A DNA stretch of 45,165 bases, taken from contig JBGSKY010000025.1 in NCBI GenBank assembly GCA_041740995.1, forward strand, positions 1-45,165. Direction: 5' to 3'. How positions within the stretch are numbered: position 1 is the stretch's first letter; every line of letters begins with the position of its first letter. This DNA is from JBGSKY01 sp041740995. Lineage in GTDB: Bacteria > Planctomycetota > Planctomycetia > Pirellulales > Pirellulaceae. The notes under the pieces were generated by a model. The model ran no database searches, was not told the origin of the DNA, and was given only the letters and a program-made list of their open reading frames with translations. Of this stretch, positions 27,035 through 36,328 are shown piece by piece. The position numbers and the translations under genes are program-made.

Positions 27035-27685
27035 CGTGCGCCTCAATGCGTTTCGCAGGGATGCGGTCCACAGCCAAATGCAATTTCATCGCAAATTCGA
27101 GTAGGCAATCGTTCTGCAATCGAGAAGCGTTGCGCGGCTGACAGACCAAGGTTATCTTGAAAAGCAACCATCGTACCGTCCGCTTGCTAACCGCCAATTC
27201 AACGGCCAATATCCGTTGTCTATTGTGTTTTCGTCTATTATCAAGTTACTTGAAATGGGTAGACTTCTATTCGTCAGAGCGTAGTGAAAAGATCTTATCC
27301 ATACTTGTGGACAGATCGGCTCCAACGAATCTAAAGTCCAAATGTTGAGTCATTAAGTCCAAATTCAACATTCAGTCGGTCAACCACTTCAGGTTTAACG
27401 GTCGTAAGTCGAGTCGCTTTGCTTGAGATTTTTGGCGCTGGGTAGTGAAATTCTCTGACCAGCAAGATGAATACTTTTTATTCAGGGCGAACGACAAATT
27501 CGGATTCAGTATCGCGAATAAGAACATTCCAATTTATTTTTCATTGGAATTTGAAAGACGCGAGTCAAGTTGGCAAGAAACAGGCGCTACGTTTGCTACA
27601 GGGCTCGGCACATTCGCGTAAGAGAGATCACTCGAACACTAAACAGACCAATTGGTTAGATTGCATACCGTCAAAGGATTCTGAC
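27035..27685. promoter_or_regulatory. Divergent region between sensor kinase and YceI gene, with direct repeats and a hairpin
   Basis: 651 nt without a convincing gene. AAGTCCAAAT occurs at 27334-27343 and again at 27355-27364, exactly two helical turns (21 nt) apart, as expected for tandem regulator half-sites. A hairpin ATTCCAAT/ATTGGAAT with a 9-nt A/T-rich loop lies at 27526-27550. The YceI frame is open back to 27467, but without a start signal. Confidence 0.4.
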
Positions 27686-28420
27686 ATGGGCCGACTCGAA
27701 CGCCACATTTCCTTCGAACTGATTCGGAGGATCGGTAATTTTACAATACTTATAGCTGGACTCACTTCTTCGCTGGCTCGCGCTCAGGAACCGGTAACCA
27801 ATACAGTTCCGACGTATCAGCTCGCTGACGTTCAAACCGAAGCGAGTCGAGTATATGTCTTCGTCGACAAAACAGGGCTTGGCCATCAACACGGCGTCGA
27901 AGCAAAACTTCTAAAAAGCTCACTGGTTCTCGGAAGCGATCACGACGCCGGTAAACTGGTCTTTGACATGACGACATTCAATGCCGACACGCCGGCGGCT
28001 CGCGAATACGTTGGTTTAGAGGGTACGACCGACGAGGACACACGAACGGCAGTGAACAACAACATGCGAGGCGCATCAATTTTAAACATCGCAAAATTCC
28101 CAACCGCAACATTTGACGTTGCTTCCGCGAAAGCGAATGGTGAAACCAGTTCAAATGGGCTGCCATTGTACCGGCTTGAAGGCAACTTCACGCTTCACGG
28201 CACTACACAGCCACTTGTCGTCATGGCGGAAGTTGAACAAACGCGGGGCTGGTTGCACGTACGCGGAAGTTTCGTCATCAAACAAACCTCCTATGGAATT
28301 ACACCTTATTCCAAGGCGTTCGGTGCCATCGGGGTCGCGGATCAGTTGAAGATTTTTGGCGACTTGTTTGTCGTACCGACCGAACACATCGCAATGGAAA
28401 ATATTCCTTCGCGACAATAA
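27686..28420 (+). CDS. YceI-family exported lipocalin-like protein
   Basis: 244 residues from the ATG at 27686, chosen because AAGGA lies 8 nt upstream and a signal peptide begins here (hydrophobic ILIAGLTSSLARAQ). The rest is one YceI domain: SRVYVFVDKTGLGHQHGVEA, a GKLVFDMTTFNAD strand, NAKFP-like NIAKFPTATFDV, and LEGNFTLHGTTQPLVV. YceI proteins bind isoprenoid-type lipids in a beta-barrel, often in the periplasm under stress. The gene diverges from the sensor kinase gene and may share its control region. Confidence 0.9.
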   Translation: MGRLERHISFELIRRIGNFTILIAGLTSSLARAQEPVTNTVPTYQLADVQTEASRVYVFVDKTGLGHQHGVEAKLLKSSLVLGSDHDAGKLVFDMTTFNADTPAAREYVGLEGTTDEDTRTAVNNNMRGASILNIAKFPTATFDVASAKANGETSSNGLPLYRLEGNFTLHGTTQPLVVMAEVEQTRGWLHVRGSFVIKQTSYGITPYSKAFGAIGVADQLKIFGDLFVVPTEHIAMENIPSRQ

Positions 28421-28517
28421 AGCACTACTAACCTTTTAGCAACGAGCTAGGTTCATAGTCGAAACGAACTATTAATTTCGGACTAAGAAGCTACCCAACA
28501 AGGCGTCTGTATCCAAC

Positions 28518-28559
28518 AAGGGGTCTGACCCTTTGGGAACGGAGAGGGTCAGACCCCTT
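28518..28559. repeat. Perfect 15-bp inverted repeat (REP-like), possible terminator
   Basis: AAGGGGTCTGACCCT (28518-28532) and AGGGTCAGACCCCTT (28545-28559) are exact complements around a 12-nt loop, followed by TT. It lies 97 nt past the YceI stop. It resembles dispersed REP sequences and could also stop transcription. Confidence 0.85.
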
Positions 28560-28647
28560 TTCGGAAAGACTCTAAATATTTTCGATGCAAAACAATTAGC
28601 CGGCAGGCAAAATCGCATACCAGAACTTGGATTACAGGAAACAGTGC

Positions 28648-29469
28648 ATGGACGCGACACTTCAACATTCATCAAATCTCGCCTTGCTTCGCCGTATCTT
28701 TGGAGTCAGCTATGGCTTTGGCAATCAGTTGTTGTTTCTCGCGACCGTCTGGTTCTTATTTTGGTTTCTTCGCGATGGAGCGATCTCAAAAGAACACGGT
28801 GATTGGATCTTGAGAGATTGCAGTCTGGCAATTCTGTTTGGTCTTTCACACAGCGTTATGCTGATCCCGCGAACGAGAAAATATCTCACGCGATGGATAC
28901 CGCAGCCGTTTTACGACAGTACGTTTTGTGTAGTTACTTGTTTAAGCTTGCTGACTCTTTTCTTTTGTTGGCGTTCCAGCGAAACGATTCTTTGGCAGGC
29001 CGGTGGATGGACCGAATCTCTTATTCGTGTCTGCTTCTATCTATCCTGGGGAGCTTTGTTCTACTCACTGGCGCTAACCGGCCTCGGTTACCAGAACGGT
29101 TGGACACCCTTTTATCATTGGCTCCGCAAGCAAAAACCGCCTAAACGTGAGTTCAATCCGCGTGGCGCGTACAAGCTGATCCGACATCCTGTTTACCTCA
29201 GCTTTCTTGGCCTCGTTTGGTTCACACCGACGATGACACTCGATCACGCCGCACTCACTTCGATCTGGACAGTGTACATTTTCTATGGCAGTTTTTTAAA
29301 AGACCGTCGCCTCGAACACTTCATCGGTGAACCGTACCGAGCTTACCAACAACAAGTTCCTGGGTATCCGCTTATCAAGCACGGCCCACTTGCAAAAAAA
29401 TCAACTGCCTCAAAAACTGAGCTGGCGTTAGCCCACAATTTACGAGCTGCTGAAACATCGATTTCGTAG
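28648..29469 (+). CDS. Integral membrane NnrU/isoprenylcysteine-methyltransferase-like protein (possibly MddA-like)
   Basis: 273 residues from the ATG at 28648, which has AGGAAA 8 nt upstream; a TTG seven codons earlier is rejected. Five or so TM helices are followed by the methyltransferase signature NPRGAYKLIRHPVYLSFLGL and a C-terminal RLEHFIGEPYRAYQQQVPGYP. The RHPxYLS motif and the C-terminal EPYRxY binding region are typical of ICMT-fold methyltransferases using SAM. Overall shape and length fit methanethiol S-methyltransferase (MddA), but the substrate cannot be settled from sequence. Confidence 0.75.
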   Translation: MDATLQHSSNLALLRRIFGVSYGFGNQLLFLATVWFLFWFLRDGAISKEHGDWILRDCSLAILFGLSHSVMLIPRTRKYLTRWIPQPFYDSTFCVVTCLSLLTLFFCWRSSETILWQAGGWTESLIRVCFYLSWGALFYSLALTGLGYQNGWTPFYHWLRKQKPPKREFNPRGAYKLIRHPVYLSFLGLVWFTPTMTLDHAALTSIWTVYIFYGSFLKDRRLEHFIGEPYRAYQQQVPGYPLIKHGPLAKKSTASKTELALAHNLRAAETSIS

Positions 29470-29738
29470 GCGCGTTTCGTTCGTTGTTCAGCTCGGAATG
29501 CATTTCGGTTTCGTTCACGGATTCGACAAGGAAGATTGTCACTTGTAGAAACCGCACTCGCTGAAGAATAAGACAGCTTCATTACACTTCGACTGAAAGG
29601 GCCGTTATACAAATTTCGAGCGTCAGTTGGGTTTTCAGCTCTCTGAAATCAAGGCACCCGATGACGCTGACTGAACTTCATCTGGAATACACAGAGTCGC
29701 ACCCAGAATTTTTCAGAAACGCAAACTTCTATCGCGGT

Positions 29739-30272
29739 CTAATCAACATTCAAATCGACAATCGCAACTTGAACGCCACTTTCGTCGATCGCTGTAACCT
29801 TGCCAAGGACTGCACCCGAATCATCGAAGACTTCATCGCCAACGCGGACGATCTTGGAAGCGATTACGGCGGACCAGCCATTGGCACTGCCAAACAACGC
29901 TTGCAGGCTGTCGGGCGGCAACCGTAAACTTGGCTGGGTGACGCTAACGGCAACTCCGCGTGGACTTAGGCCGTTCGCTATGTTCTGCTGAACAATAGGA
30001 ATGTCCATCAATTCTTGTAATCGTTTGGTTCTCGCGAAAGGATTGTTCTCGATCAGCTCATTCAAATTTAGCTCAATCGGAACAGGAGATTCGGCATTAA
30101 GTGCTTCCTTAACATCTGTTGATATTTCGGTTTGAGCCCCCGGTGTGATGATTTCCGGAGTTTCTAACGGCAAGCTGCCATCGGACGTTGCAAAGTATTG
30201 GAAATAGACAACTGCACCAAACACTGCAACCAGCGTCGGTATCAAAGCGATTTTGAGTTTCTCTTGGTTCAT
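29739..30272 (-). CDS. Membrane-anchored protein resembling GspC/PilP pilotin-like HR domain (hypothetical)
   Basis: 177 residues from the ATG at 30272 (GAGG 6 nt upstream); a TTG four codons earlier lies in the same site. One N-terminal TM (about 7-25) is followed by a Pro/Glu/Thr-rich linker. A periplasmic beta-domain ends VRVGDEVFDDSGAVLGKVTAIDESGVQVAIVD, similar to the homology region of GspC/PilP secretion proteins. An NPFARTKRLQELM segment sits before it. No other secretion gene is nearby except the small frame upstream, so the function is uncertain. Confidence 0.6.
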   Translation of the reverse strand: MNQEKLKIALIPTLVAVFGAVVYFQYFATSDGSLPLETPEIITPGAQTEISTDVKEALNAESPVPIELNLNELIENNPFARTKRLQELMDIPIVQQNIANGLSPRGVAVSVTQPSLRLPPDSLQALFGSANGWSAVIASKIVRVGDEVFDDSGAVLGKVTAIDESGVQVAIVDLNVD

Positions 30273-30280
30273 TCTAAACC

Positions 30281-30430
30281 TCAAAGCTTCAATTCTGTGG
30301 CGATAGCGATACCGATGTCAACGACCATCAGTTCCCGATCTTCAGACCGGCTTGCGAGCAAAAGTTGTGCATCGGCATGCGTTAAGCATATTTCGAAATC
30401 TTCCAGACGAATTTTCGATTGCTCAGACAA
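30281..30430 (-). CDS. Small 49-residue frame just upstream of the GspC-like gene
   Basis: From a TTG at 30430 the frame encodes 49 residues (starting MSEQSKIRLEDFEICLT; middle LLLASRSEDRELMVVDIG) and stops at TGA 30283-30281, 8 nt before the next ATG and within its TTGAGG site. The frame is open further upstream to a TAG at 30502-30500, about 23 codons. Amino-acid composition looks coding, but the start is weak. It could be a small operon partner or the tail of a decayed gene. No family recognised. Confidence 0.4.
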   Translation of the reverse strand: MSEQSKIRLEDFEICLTHADAQLLLASRSEDRELMVVDIGIAIATELKL

Positions 30431-30517
30431 GTATGATGAATTCTCTCTTGAAGCTGCCAGGTTTATTGGGAGGCTTTTGTCTTCGTTTTTCGATTTCGCC
30501 TAAAATTGTTCGCGCTG

Positions 30518-32962
30518 TCAAAGTTTTACAAATCGAAGTCGAAGAGCATTAGCGATGACGGAGACGCTGCTAAAGCTCATCGCTGCTGCCGCAATCATTG
30601 GACTTAGCAATACGCCAAACAATGGGTAAAGCAATCCCGCCGCGATCGGGATTCCCAACGCGTTATAGATGAACGCAAAGAACAAGTTTTGACGGATGTT
30701 GCTCATTGTCTTTCGGCTCAAATTCGCAGCCGCTGCGACTCCACGGAGATCGCCACCAACGAGTGTCACACCAGCTGACTCGATAGCTACACCAGTCCCA
30801 GTTCCCATGGCGATGCCAACATTGGCTTCCGCGAGTGCAGGTGCGTCGTTAATCCCATCACCACACATCGCGACCGTTTTGCCCGATGCTTTCAGCTTAT
30901 GAACGAAATCATGTTTATCCTCCGGCGATACACCGGCATGGAACTCGTCGATGCCTAACTTCGTTGCGACAGCCTTGGCAGTTGCTTCGGCATCACCCGT
31001 CAACATTACTACTTTCAATCCGAGCTCATGCAGAGTCTTGAGCGCTGCGGGTGTGCTCTCCTTGATAGGGTCGGTGATCGCCATGATTGCGGCTAGCGAG
31101 TTATCAACTGCAACAAAGACAACAGTTGCCCCTTCTGATTGAAAGGTACCCGCGCTGGGTCGTCCTGCATCAACATCACTAACGCCTTCGTTTCCAAGCA
31201 AATCGGCATTGCCAATCAGAATTCTGCGACCGTTTTCAACTGCGGTAACGCCGCCGCCCGTGATCGAGTTGAACTTGCTGGCTTCGGGGATGGATAGTTT
31301 TTCATGTTTTGCACGGCGCACAACTGCCTGAGCTAACGGGTGCTCGCTCTGCGCCTCGACCGCTGCAGCAATCGACAAAACGTCATCCTGATTCCAGTCG
31401 TTGAAGGTCTCAATCGCGGTGACTTCGGGGCTTCCCTTGGTTAGCGTGCCCGTCTTATCCACGACAACAATGTCTACCTTCTCCATGATCTCTAAAACTT
31501 CAGCATTCTTGATCAAAACTCCCTCTTTAGCCCCACGTCCCACGCCGACCATCACCGACATAGGCGTTGCCAGACCCAAAGCACATGGACACGCGATGAT
31601 CAAAACGGCGACGGCGGCTATGAACGCATGAGCCAACTGCGGTTCTGGTCCCCATATCGCCCAACCAACAAACGCAGCGATTGAACACGCAATTACGATA
31701 GGCACAAAGTAACGAGCCACCACGTCTACCAACTTCTGAATCGGCGCACGACTACGTTGCGCTTCAGCGACCATTTGGACAATGCGGCTGAGCACCGTGT
31801 TACCGCCGACGCCGATGGCTTCCATCACCAACGCTCCGGTCTGATTCATTGTGCCACCGGTGATCGTATCACCCTCAACTTTCTGAATGGGAAGCGGTTC
31901 GCCAGTCAACATCGATTCGTCGACGCTGCTTGACCCACTTATCACGCGACCATCGACCGGAATCTTTTCGCCTGGACGCACTCGTAATCGATCTCCTTTG
32001 TGCACTTGATCCAATGGAATGTCTTCCTCCGTGATCCGATGGGAGTCCGGCCCCGACTCTTCGGTTACGGCACCGGTGGCTTGCGCCGTGCCGCTGACAA
32101 TTCGATGTGCCGTATCCGGTGCGAGCTGCATCAATGCGCGAATCGCACCGCCGGTTTGTCGCCGAGCCCGTAGCTCTAAAACTTGCCCTAACAACACGAG
32201 TGTAATAATCACCGCCGTCGCCTCGAAATACATTGGCGGGGTGTCATGTTCGAAGAATGCTCGCGGGACCAAACCTGGCAGGAGTACGACGAACAAGCTG
32301 AACAAGTAAGCAGCAGATGTACCCAGTGCGATCAACGAAAACATGTTGAGGTTCATACTGCGAAACGATTTTGCCCCGCGAACCAGTAGTGGCCATCCGC
32401 ACCAAAACACAACCGGAGTCGCCAACGCAAACTGTAACCAACCGAAAACGGAAATGCTCATCCAATTGGTTAGGTTCAAGCCAATCATCGGCCCCATCGC
32501 AATGATCAGCAAAGGCACCGACAGCGCAGTCCCAATCCAAAGTCTTCGCTTCATATCGGCGTACTGCGTGTCGTCCGCAGCGGTCGAAAGTTCAACGGCT
32601 TTTGGCTCAAGATCCATTCCACAAATCGGACAATCGCCTGGACCAACTTGCTCGACCTCTGGATGCATTGGACAGGTATATAGAGATTTTTCGTCAGTTG
32701 TCGCAGTGTTTACCTTGGCAGCTGAACTACCATGTTCGCCGCCGCAACAAGCATGACCCTCGGCGAACGTAGGCATTTTCTTTGAGTCTTTCTCCGCTCG
32801 CTTCATTAAAACCAAAGCGGGATCTTTCTCAAACTTCGTCTGACAACCAGCACTGCAAAACGAATAAGTCTTGCCTTGGTAATCGCTATTCAAAGCTTTA
32901 TCCGGTTTGACGGTCATTCCGCAAACTGGATCGATCTTGTTGGAAATCGTTTCGCTCATCAT
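30518..32962 (-). CDS. copA: Copper/silver-type P1B ATPase with YHS and HMBD metal-binding domains
   Basis: 814 residues. The N-terminus has a YHS domain (about 10-50, DPVCGMTV and SFCSAGCQTKF), a Cys/His cluster (GHACCGGEHG) and a heavy-metal-binding domain (YTCPMHPEVEQVGPGDCPIC), not the usual CxxC HMA fold. The core has the P1B-1 motif CPC (458-460) in TM6, phosphorylated D502 (DKTGTLTKG), TGEP (353-356) and GDGINDAPAL. CPC with a YHS/HMBD N-terminus points to export of Cu+ or Ag+ from the cytoplasm. A dyad at 33057-33071 lies about 100 nt before the start. It may complement the RND pump. Confidence 0.94.
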   Translation of the reverse strand: MMSETISNKIDPVCGMTVKPDKALNSDYQGKTYSFCSAGCQTKFEKDPALVLMKRAEKDSKKMPTFAEGHACCGGEHGSSAAKVNTATTDEKSLYTCPMHPEVEQVGPGDCPICGMDLEPKAVELSTAADDTQYADMKRRLWIGTALSVPLLIIAMGPMIGLNLTNWMSISVFGWLQFALATPVVFWCGWPLLVRGAKSFRSMNLNMFSLIALGTSAAYLFSLFVVLLPGLVPRAFFEHDTPPMYFEATAVIITLVLLGQVLELRARRQTGGAIRALMQLAPDTAHRIVSGTAQATGAVTEESGPDSHRITEEDIPLDQVHKGDRLRVRPGEKIPVDGRVISGSSSVDESMLTGEPLPIQKVEGDTITGGTMNQTGALVMEAIGVGGNTVLSRIVQMVAEAQRSRAPIQKLVDVVARYFVPIVIACSIAAFVGWAIWGPEPQLAHAFIAAVAVLIIACPCALGLATPMSVMVGVGRGAKEGVLIKNAEVLEIMEKVDIVVVDKTGTLTKGSPEVTAIETFNDWNQDDVLSIAAAVEAQSEHPLAQAVVRRAKHEKLSIPEASKFNSITGGGVTAVENGRRILIGNADLLGNEGVSDVDAGRPSAGTFQSEGATVVFVAVDNSLAAIMAITDPIKESTPAALKTLHELGLKVVMLTGDAEATAKAVATKLGIDEFHAGVSPEDKHDFVHKLKASGKTVAMCGDGINDAPALAEANVGIAMGTGTGVAIESAGVTLVGGDLRGVAAAANLSRKTMSNIRQNLFFAFIYNALGIPIAAGLLYPLFGVLLSPMIAAAAMSFSSVSVIANALRLRFVKL

Positions 32963-33056
32963 TAAAAAAGACCTGAATCTCGACTAAGCGATAGACGTTA
33001 AGCAATTCTCTCTAACTTTATCTACCGACCTTGATTTTCCAGTCACGCAACTGCTT

Positions 33057-33071
33057 CAGCATGACATGCTG
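33057..33071. promoter_or_regulatory. Perfect 15-bp dyad upstream of the P-type ATPase gene
   Basis: CAGCATG-A-CATGCTG is a 7+7 palindrome 95 nt upstream of the ATPase start and 31 nt past the neighbouring gene's stop. With a single-base centre it suits an operator rather than a terminator. Confidence 0.4.
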
Positions 33072-33101
33072 ACGGACCTTTGATTTACGTTACTAAGAAC
33101 G

Positions 33102-34130
33102 CTACGAGGCGGTGAGGCGAACGAGTTGCTTGCCGAGATTGTCACCGTCGAATAAACCCATAAATGCGGATGGCGAGCTCTCCAGGCCCTCCGAGATCGA
33201 TTCTTCCCAGACGATCTTGTCGGCTTTGATCAATGGAGCCATTTCGCTGATAAAATCGGCGTGTGCGTCCATATGATCGCGAACGATAAAGCCTTGAATG
33301 CGGATTCGTTTGCCTATCACTTTGAAAAGATTGCGTGGCGCAGCCGGCGGTTCAGTTGCGTTGTAAGTGGAAATCATTCCGCATTCGACACAGCATCCAA
33401 AATCGCGCATGACTTCAAGGGCGGCTTCTAGGTGATCACCACCCACGTTGTCGAAGTAAACGTCGATGCCGTTGGGAGCATGTTTTGCGAGATCAATTGC
33501 GAGATTTTCAGTCTCCTTGTAGTTGATACAAGCATCTATTCCTACTTTGTCTAGCAACCAATCGATCTTTAATTTCTTGCCGGCACTACCAATCACCTTA
33601 CAGTCTTTTAATTTGGCAAGTTGACAAACGATTGAGCCAACCGCTCCAGAGGCAGCCGATACAAATACTGTGCTGCCAGGTTTGAGTTTTGCAATTTTGT
33701 TCAGTCCGACCCAAGCAGTCATCCCTGTCATGCCGAGCGCTCCAAGATAGGTCTGCAACGGTGCAATATTTGGATCGATGATCGACACTCCCTTACCGTT
33801 GGATTTCCAGTATTCGCGCCAGCCAAGATTACCGAGGACATAAACCCCATCCTCAAAATCTTTATTTCTCGATTCGACAATCTTGCCAATGCATCCGCCT
33901 TCAAGTGGCTCACCAATTTGGAATGGAGGTACGTAGCTGTCGCTGTCTTTCATTCGTCCGCGCATATATGGGTCCACTGACATCCATTCGTTCTTGACTA
34001 GGAACTCACCCGCTTCAATCGGTGCTATCTCCGCACAACGCTTTTTGAAGTTTGATTGCGTGGGGACACCTTGGGGACGAGAGGCAAGCACAATTTCGTT
34101 CGACTTAGTTGCTTGGGAAGTCTGGGTCAT
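33102..34130 (-). CDS. Zinc-independent MDR-family NADP-dependent oxidoreductase (YfmJ/CurA-like)
   Basis: 342 residues. The N-terminal GroES-like domain has NEWMSVDPYMRGRM, the signature of the leukotriene B4 dehydrogenase/CurA class. The Rossmann domain has VFVSAASGAVGSIVCQLAK and the PNGIDVYFDNVGG segment conserved in this subfamily. Cys ligands for catalytic zinc are absent. Relatives reduce alpha,beta-unsaturated aldehydes or ketones with NADPH. A GGTGA site precedes the ATG. It is the third gene of an operon after an aldehyde dehydrogenase and an SDR, suggesting joint handling of reactive aldehydes (inference). Confidence 0.92.
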   Translation of the reverse strand: MTQTSQATKSNEIVLASRPQGVPTQSNFKKRCAEIAPIEAGEFLVKNEWMSVDPYMRGRMKDSDSYVPPFQIGEPLEGGCIGKIVESRNKDFEDGVYVLGNLGWREYWKSNGKGVSIIDPNIAPLQTYLGALGMTGMTAWVGLNKIAKLKPGSTVFVSAASGAVGSIVCQLAKLKDCKVIGSAGKKLKIDWLLDKVGIDACINYKETENLAIDLAKHAPNGIDVYFDNVGGDHLEAALEVMRDFGCCVECGMISTYNATEPPAAPRNLFKVIGKRIRIQGFIVRDHMDAHADFISEMAPLIKADKIVWEESISEGLESSPSAFMGLFDGDNLGKQLVRLTAS

Positions 34131-34181
34131 ATCAATTCACCTTGAGTGGGTCTAGAAATTTCGTTCGTGTACAATTCCGTG

Positions 34182-34955
34182 TCAAACGCGCTGCATTTTG
34201 CCAACCAACTTGCGTGTCGCAAAACGTGGAAGGAAACCGACCGAGGTAACAAGCAGACGATTTCGCCATCCAGGAATAACGATGTCTTCATTATTTTTGT
34301 AGCCTCGATAACCCGCATTCGCGACAGCTTCAGACGACATCGCCGATGACGAAAACATGTCGAGCTTGCCCATTCCAGAGTCACTGCCAAAATTTGACTT
34401 TGTCGCCCCTGGCTCAAGACAAGTGACATGTAAGCCAGTTCCTGCAAGTTCTTCGCGAAGCCCTTCAGTGAATGATAAAACGTAGGCCTTGCTCGCGTAA
34501 TAAACTGACATGTTCGGACCGGCTTGATAGGCGGCGATAGATCCGACATTTAAAATTCCACCTGTACCTTTTCGCAGCATCGCTGGCAGTAACGCTCGCG
34601 TCAAACGGGTCAACGCGACAACGTTTACCATAAGCATGTCAGTTTGTCGGTCGATGGGCAATTCAGCAAATTTGCCGAGTGCCCCGAATCCCGCGTTATT
34701 AACAAGCGTATCAACGTGAATATTCCGATCTTGCAACTGCTGGCAAAGTTGATCGACGCTCGTCGTCTGACTCAGGTCGCTGCAAATGACATTGGCGGTG
34801 ACGCCGTGATCTCTTCGAATTTGCTCGGCAAGTTCAATCAGCTTTTCTTCGCTCCGAGCAACCAGCACGACGTCGTCGCCACCCCGCGCGAACTCGAGCG
34901 ACAGCTCTCGCCCAATACCCGACGATGCACCGGTGATGAGAATCGTTTGGCTCAT
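34182..34955 (-). CDS. Short-chain dehydrogenase/reductase (SDR)
   Basis: 257 residues. Classical SDR features: GASSGIG (9-15), NNAG (86-89), catalytic Ser139 (NVGSIAAY) and YYASK with Tyr152 and Lys156. The C-terminal part (LHVTCLEPGATKSNFG) is like the YqjQ/DltE-type SDRs. The cofactor is probably NADPH, since ARSEEK follows the second strand. Its start overlaps the stop of the aldehyde dehydrogenase gene by 4 nt (ATGA). Substrate not identifiable. Confidence 0.92.
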   Translation of the reverse strand: MSQTILITGASSGIGRELSLEFARGGDDVVLVARSEEKLIELAEQIRRDHGVTANVICSDLSQTTSVDQLCQQLQDRNIHVDTLVNNAGFGALGKFAELPIDRQTDMLMVNVVALTRLTRALLPAMLRKGTGGILNVGSIAAYQAGPNMSVYYASKAYVLSFTEGLREELAGTGLHVTCLEPGATKSNFGSDSGMGKLDMFSSSAMSSEAVANAGYRGYKNNEDIVIPGWRNRLLVTSVGFLPRFATRKLVGKMQRV

Positions 34956-36328
34956 GATCCATTCTTTCCGAGATGAATGAGTTTTTTGTTCACGAATTCC
35001 AGGATGCCAAGATGCGAAAGCTCTCGCCCGTATCCAGAATTCTTGATACCACCAAACGGAAGCTCCGCTTGTGACTTGGTCGGTTGATTGATGAACATCA
35101 TTCCCGTTTCAATTTGCTCAGCGACGCGTCGCCCACGTTCAAGGTCTGATGTAAAAACACTTCCGCCCAGCCCGTATGATGAGTCGTTCGCAAGCTTGAT
35201 CGCCTCGGCTTCATCTTTTACAACGTATACGCTAGCGACAGGCCCAAATAATTCTTGATCATAAGTCGGCATGTTGGGCGTGATGTCGGTGAGGATCGTT
35301 GGGTTGAAAAATGCACCTTCACGATTGGGACGATCACCTCCAAGTATTACCGTCGCACCGGCATTGATCGTTGACTGAACTTGCTCCAACAACTCTACGG
35401 CAGCGTCTTCGGTTGACAGCGGCGCCAGCGTTGTACTTTCGTCCATGGGATCACCAAGCGTCAATGCGGCCATCTTCAGTTTAAAACCTGAGATGAATTT
35501 TTCTGCGATTGATTCGACGACGATGAAGCGTTTCGAAGCGACGCAAGACTGACCAGCGTTGACGGTGCGACCTTTCACAGCATGCTCGACGGTCGCCTCG
35601 AGATCGGCATCTTCTAAAACGATGAAGGGATCGTTTCCGCCAAGCTCAAGGACGCTTCGCTTCAAATTCTTACCAGTGATCGCTGCAACAGAAGCACCTG
35701 CTGGCTCGCTGCCGGTGAGCGAAACACCTTGCACGCGTTTGTCAGAAACGATCGCTTCGACGAACTCTGACGGAATGAATAGATTGGTGTAAGCACCGTT
35801 TGGAAAACCGCTCTCAGCGAAGAGATCTTCGATTGCTTGGGCACAGCGCGGTACGTTGCTCGCGTGTTTCACCATGACCGTGTTGCCGGCCATTAGATTC
35901 GGCGCAGCAAACCGCACGACTTGATAGAAGGGGAAATTCCAGGGCATCACGCCTAATAGAATGCCCAACGGTTCATGCCGCAGATAAGCCGTTGCCCCCT
36001 CAACATTCATTGGCTGATCAGCCAAAAACTGCTCCGCGCCTTCGGCGTAGAACTCTGAAATTTTGGCACAGTATTCAATTTCATATTTACTCTCACTGAT
36101 CCGCTTACCCATGTCTTGAGTAATCAAGCGAGCATAAGTTTCCGCGTCTGCGCGTAGCAATTTCGCGAACTTCAAAAGCTTTTGCTTCCGATCATTAAAC
36201 GACACGGTGCGCCATGATCGGAATGCCCTGTGAGCGGCCTCTATTGCCCCCATCAGTTCGTCTTTATCCATGGGAGGAAAAACTTCGAGCGTCGTGTTGG
36301 TCGCGGGGTTGATGCTTGCAATTGTCAT
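34952..36328 (-). CDS. NAD(P)-dependent aldehyde dehydrogenase (succinate-semialdehyde dehydrogenase-like)
   Basis: 458 residues. Aldehyde dehydrogenase motifs: N131 in MPWNFPFY, Lys154, Glu228 in VLELGGNDPF and nucleophile Cys262 in VNAGQSCVASKRF. The short N-terminus and LGGNDPFIVLEDADL are typical of the SSADH/YneI subgroup. It oxidises semialdehydes or similar aldehydes to acids. It starts a three-gene operon with the SDR (4-nt overlap) and the MDR reductase. The upstream region has no clear promoter. Confidence 0.93.
   Translation of the reverse strand: MTIASINPATNTTLEVFPPMDKDELMGAIEAAHRAFRSWRTVSFNDRKQKLLKFAKLLRADAETYARLITQDMGKRISESKYEIEYCAKISEFYAEGAEQFLADQPMNVEGATAYLRHEPLGILLGVMPWNFPFYQVVRFAAPNLMAGNTVMVKHASNVPRCAQAIEDLFAESGFPNGAYTNLFIPSEFVEAIVSDKRVQGVSLTGSEPAGASVAAITGKNLKRSVLELGGNDPFIVLEDADLEATVEHAVKGRTVNAGQSCVASKRFIVVESIAEKFISGFKLKMAALTLGDPMDESTTLAPLSTEDAAVELLEQVQSTINAGATVILGGDRPNREGAFFNPTILTDITPNMPTYDQELFGPVASVYVVKDEAEAIKLANDSSYGLGGSVFTSDLERGRRVAEQIETGMMFINQPTKSQAELPFGGIKNSGYGRELSHLGILEFVNKKLIHLGKNGS

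Noticed and set aside
33057..33071. Dyad considered as a terminator
   Set aside because: One-base centre and no following T-run, so it cannot form a normal terminator hairpin; kept as a possible operator.
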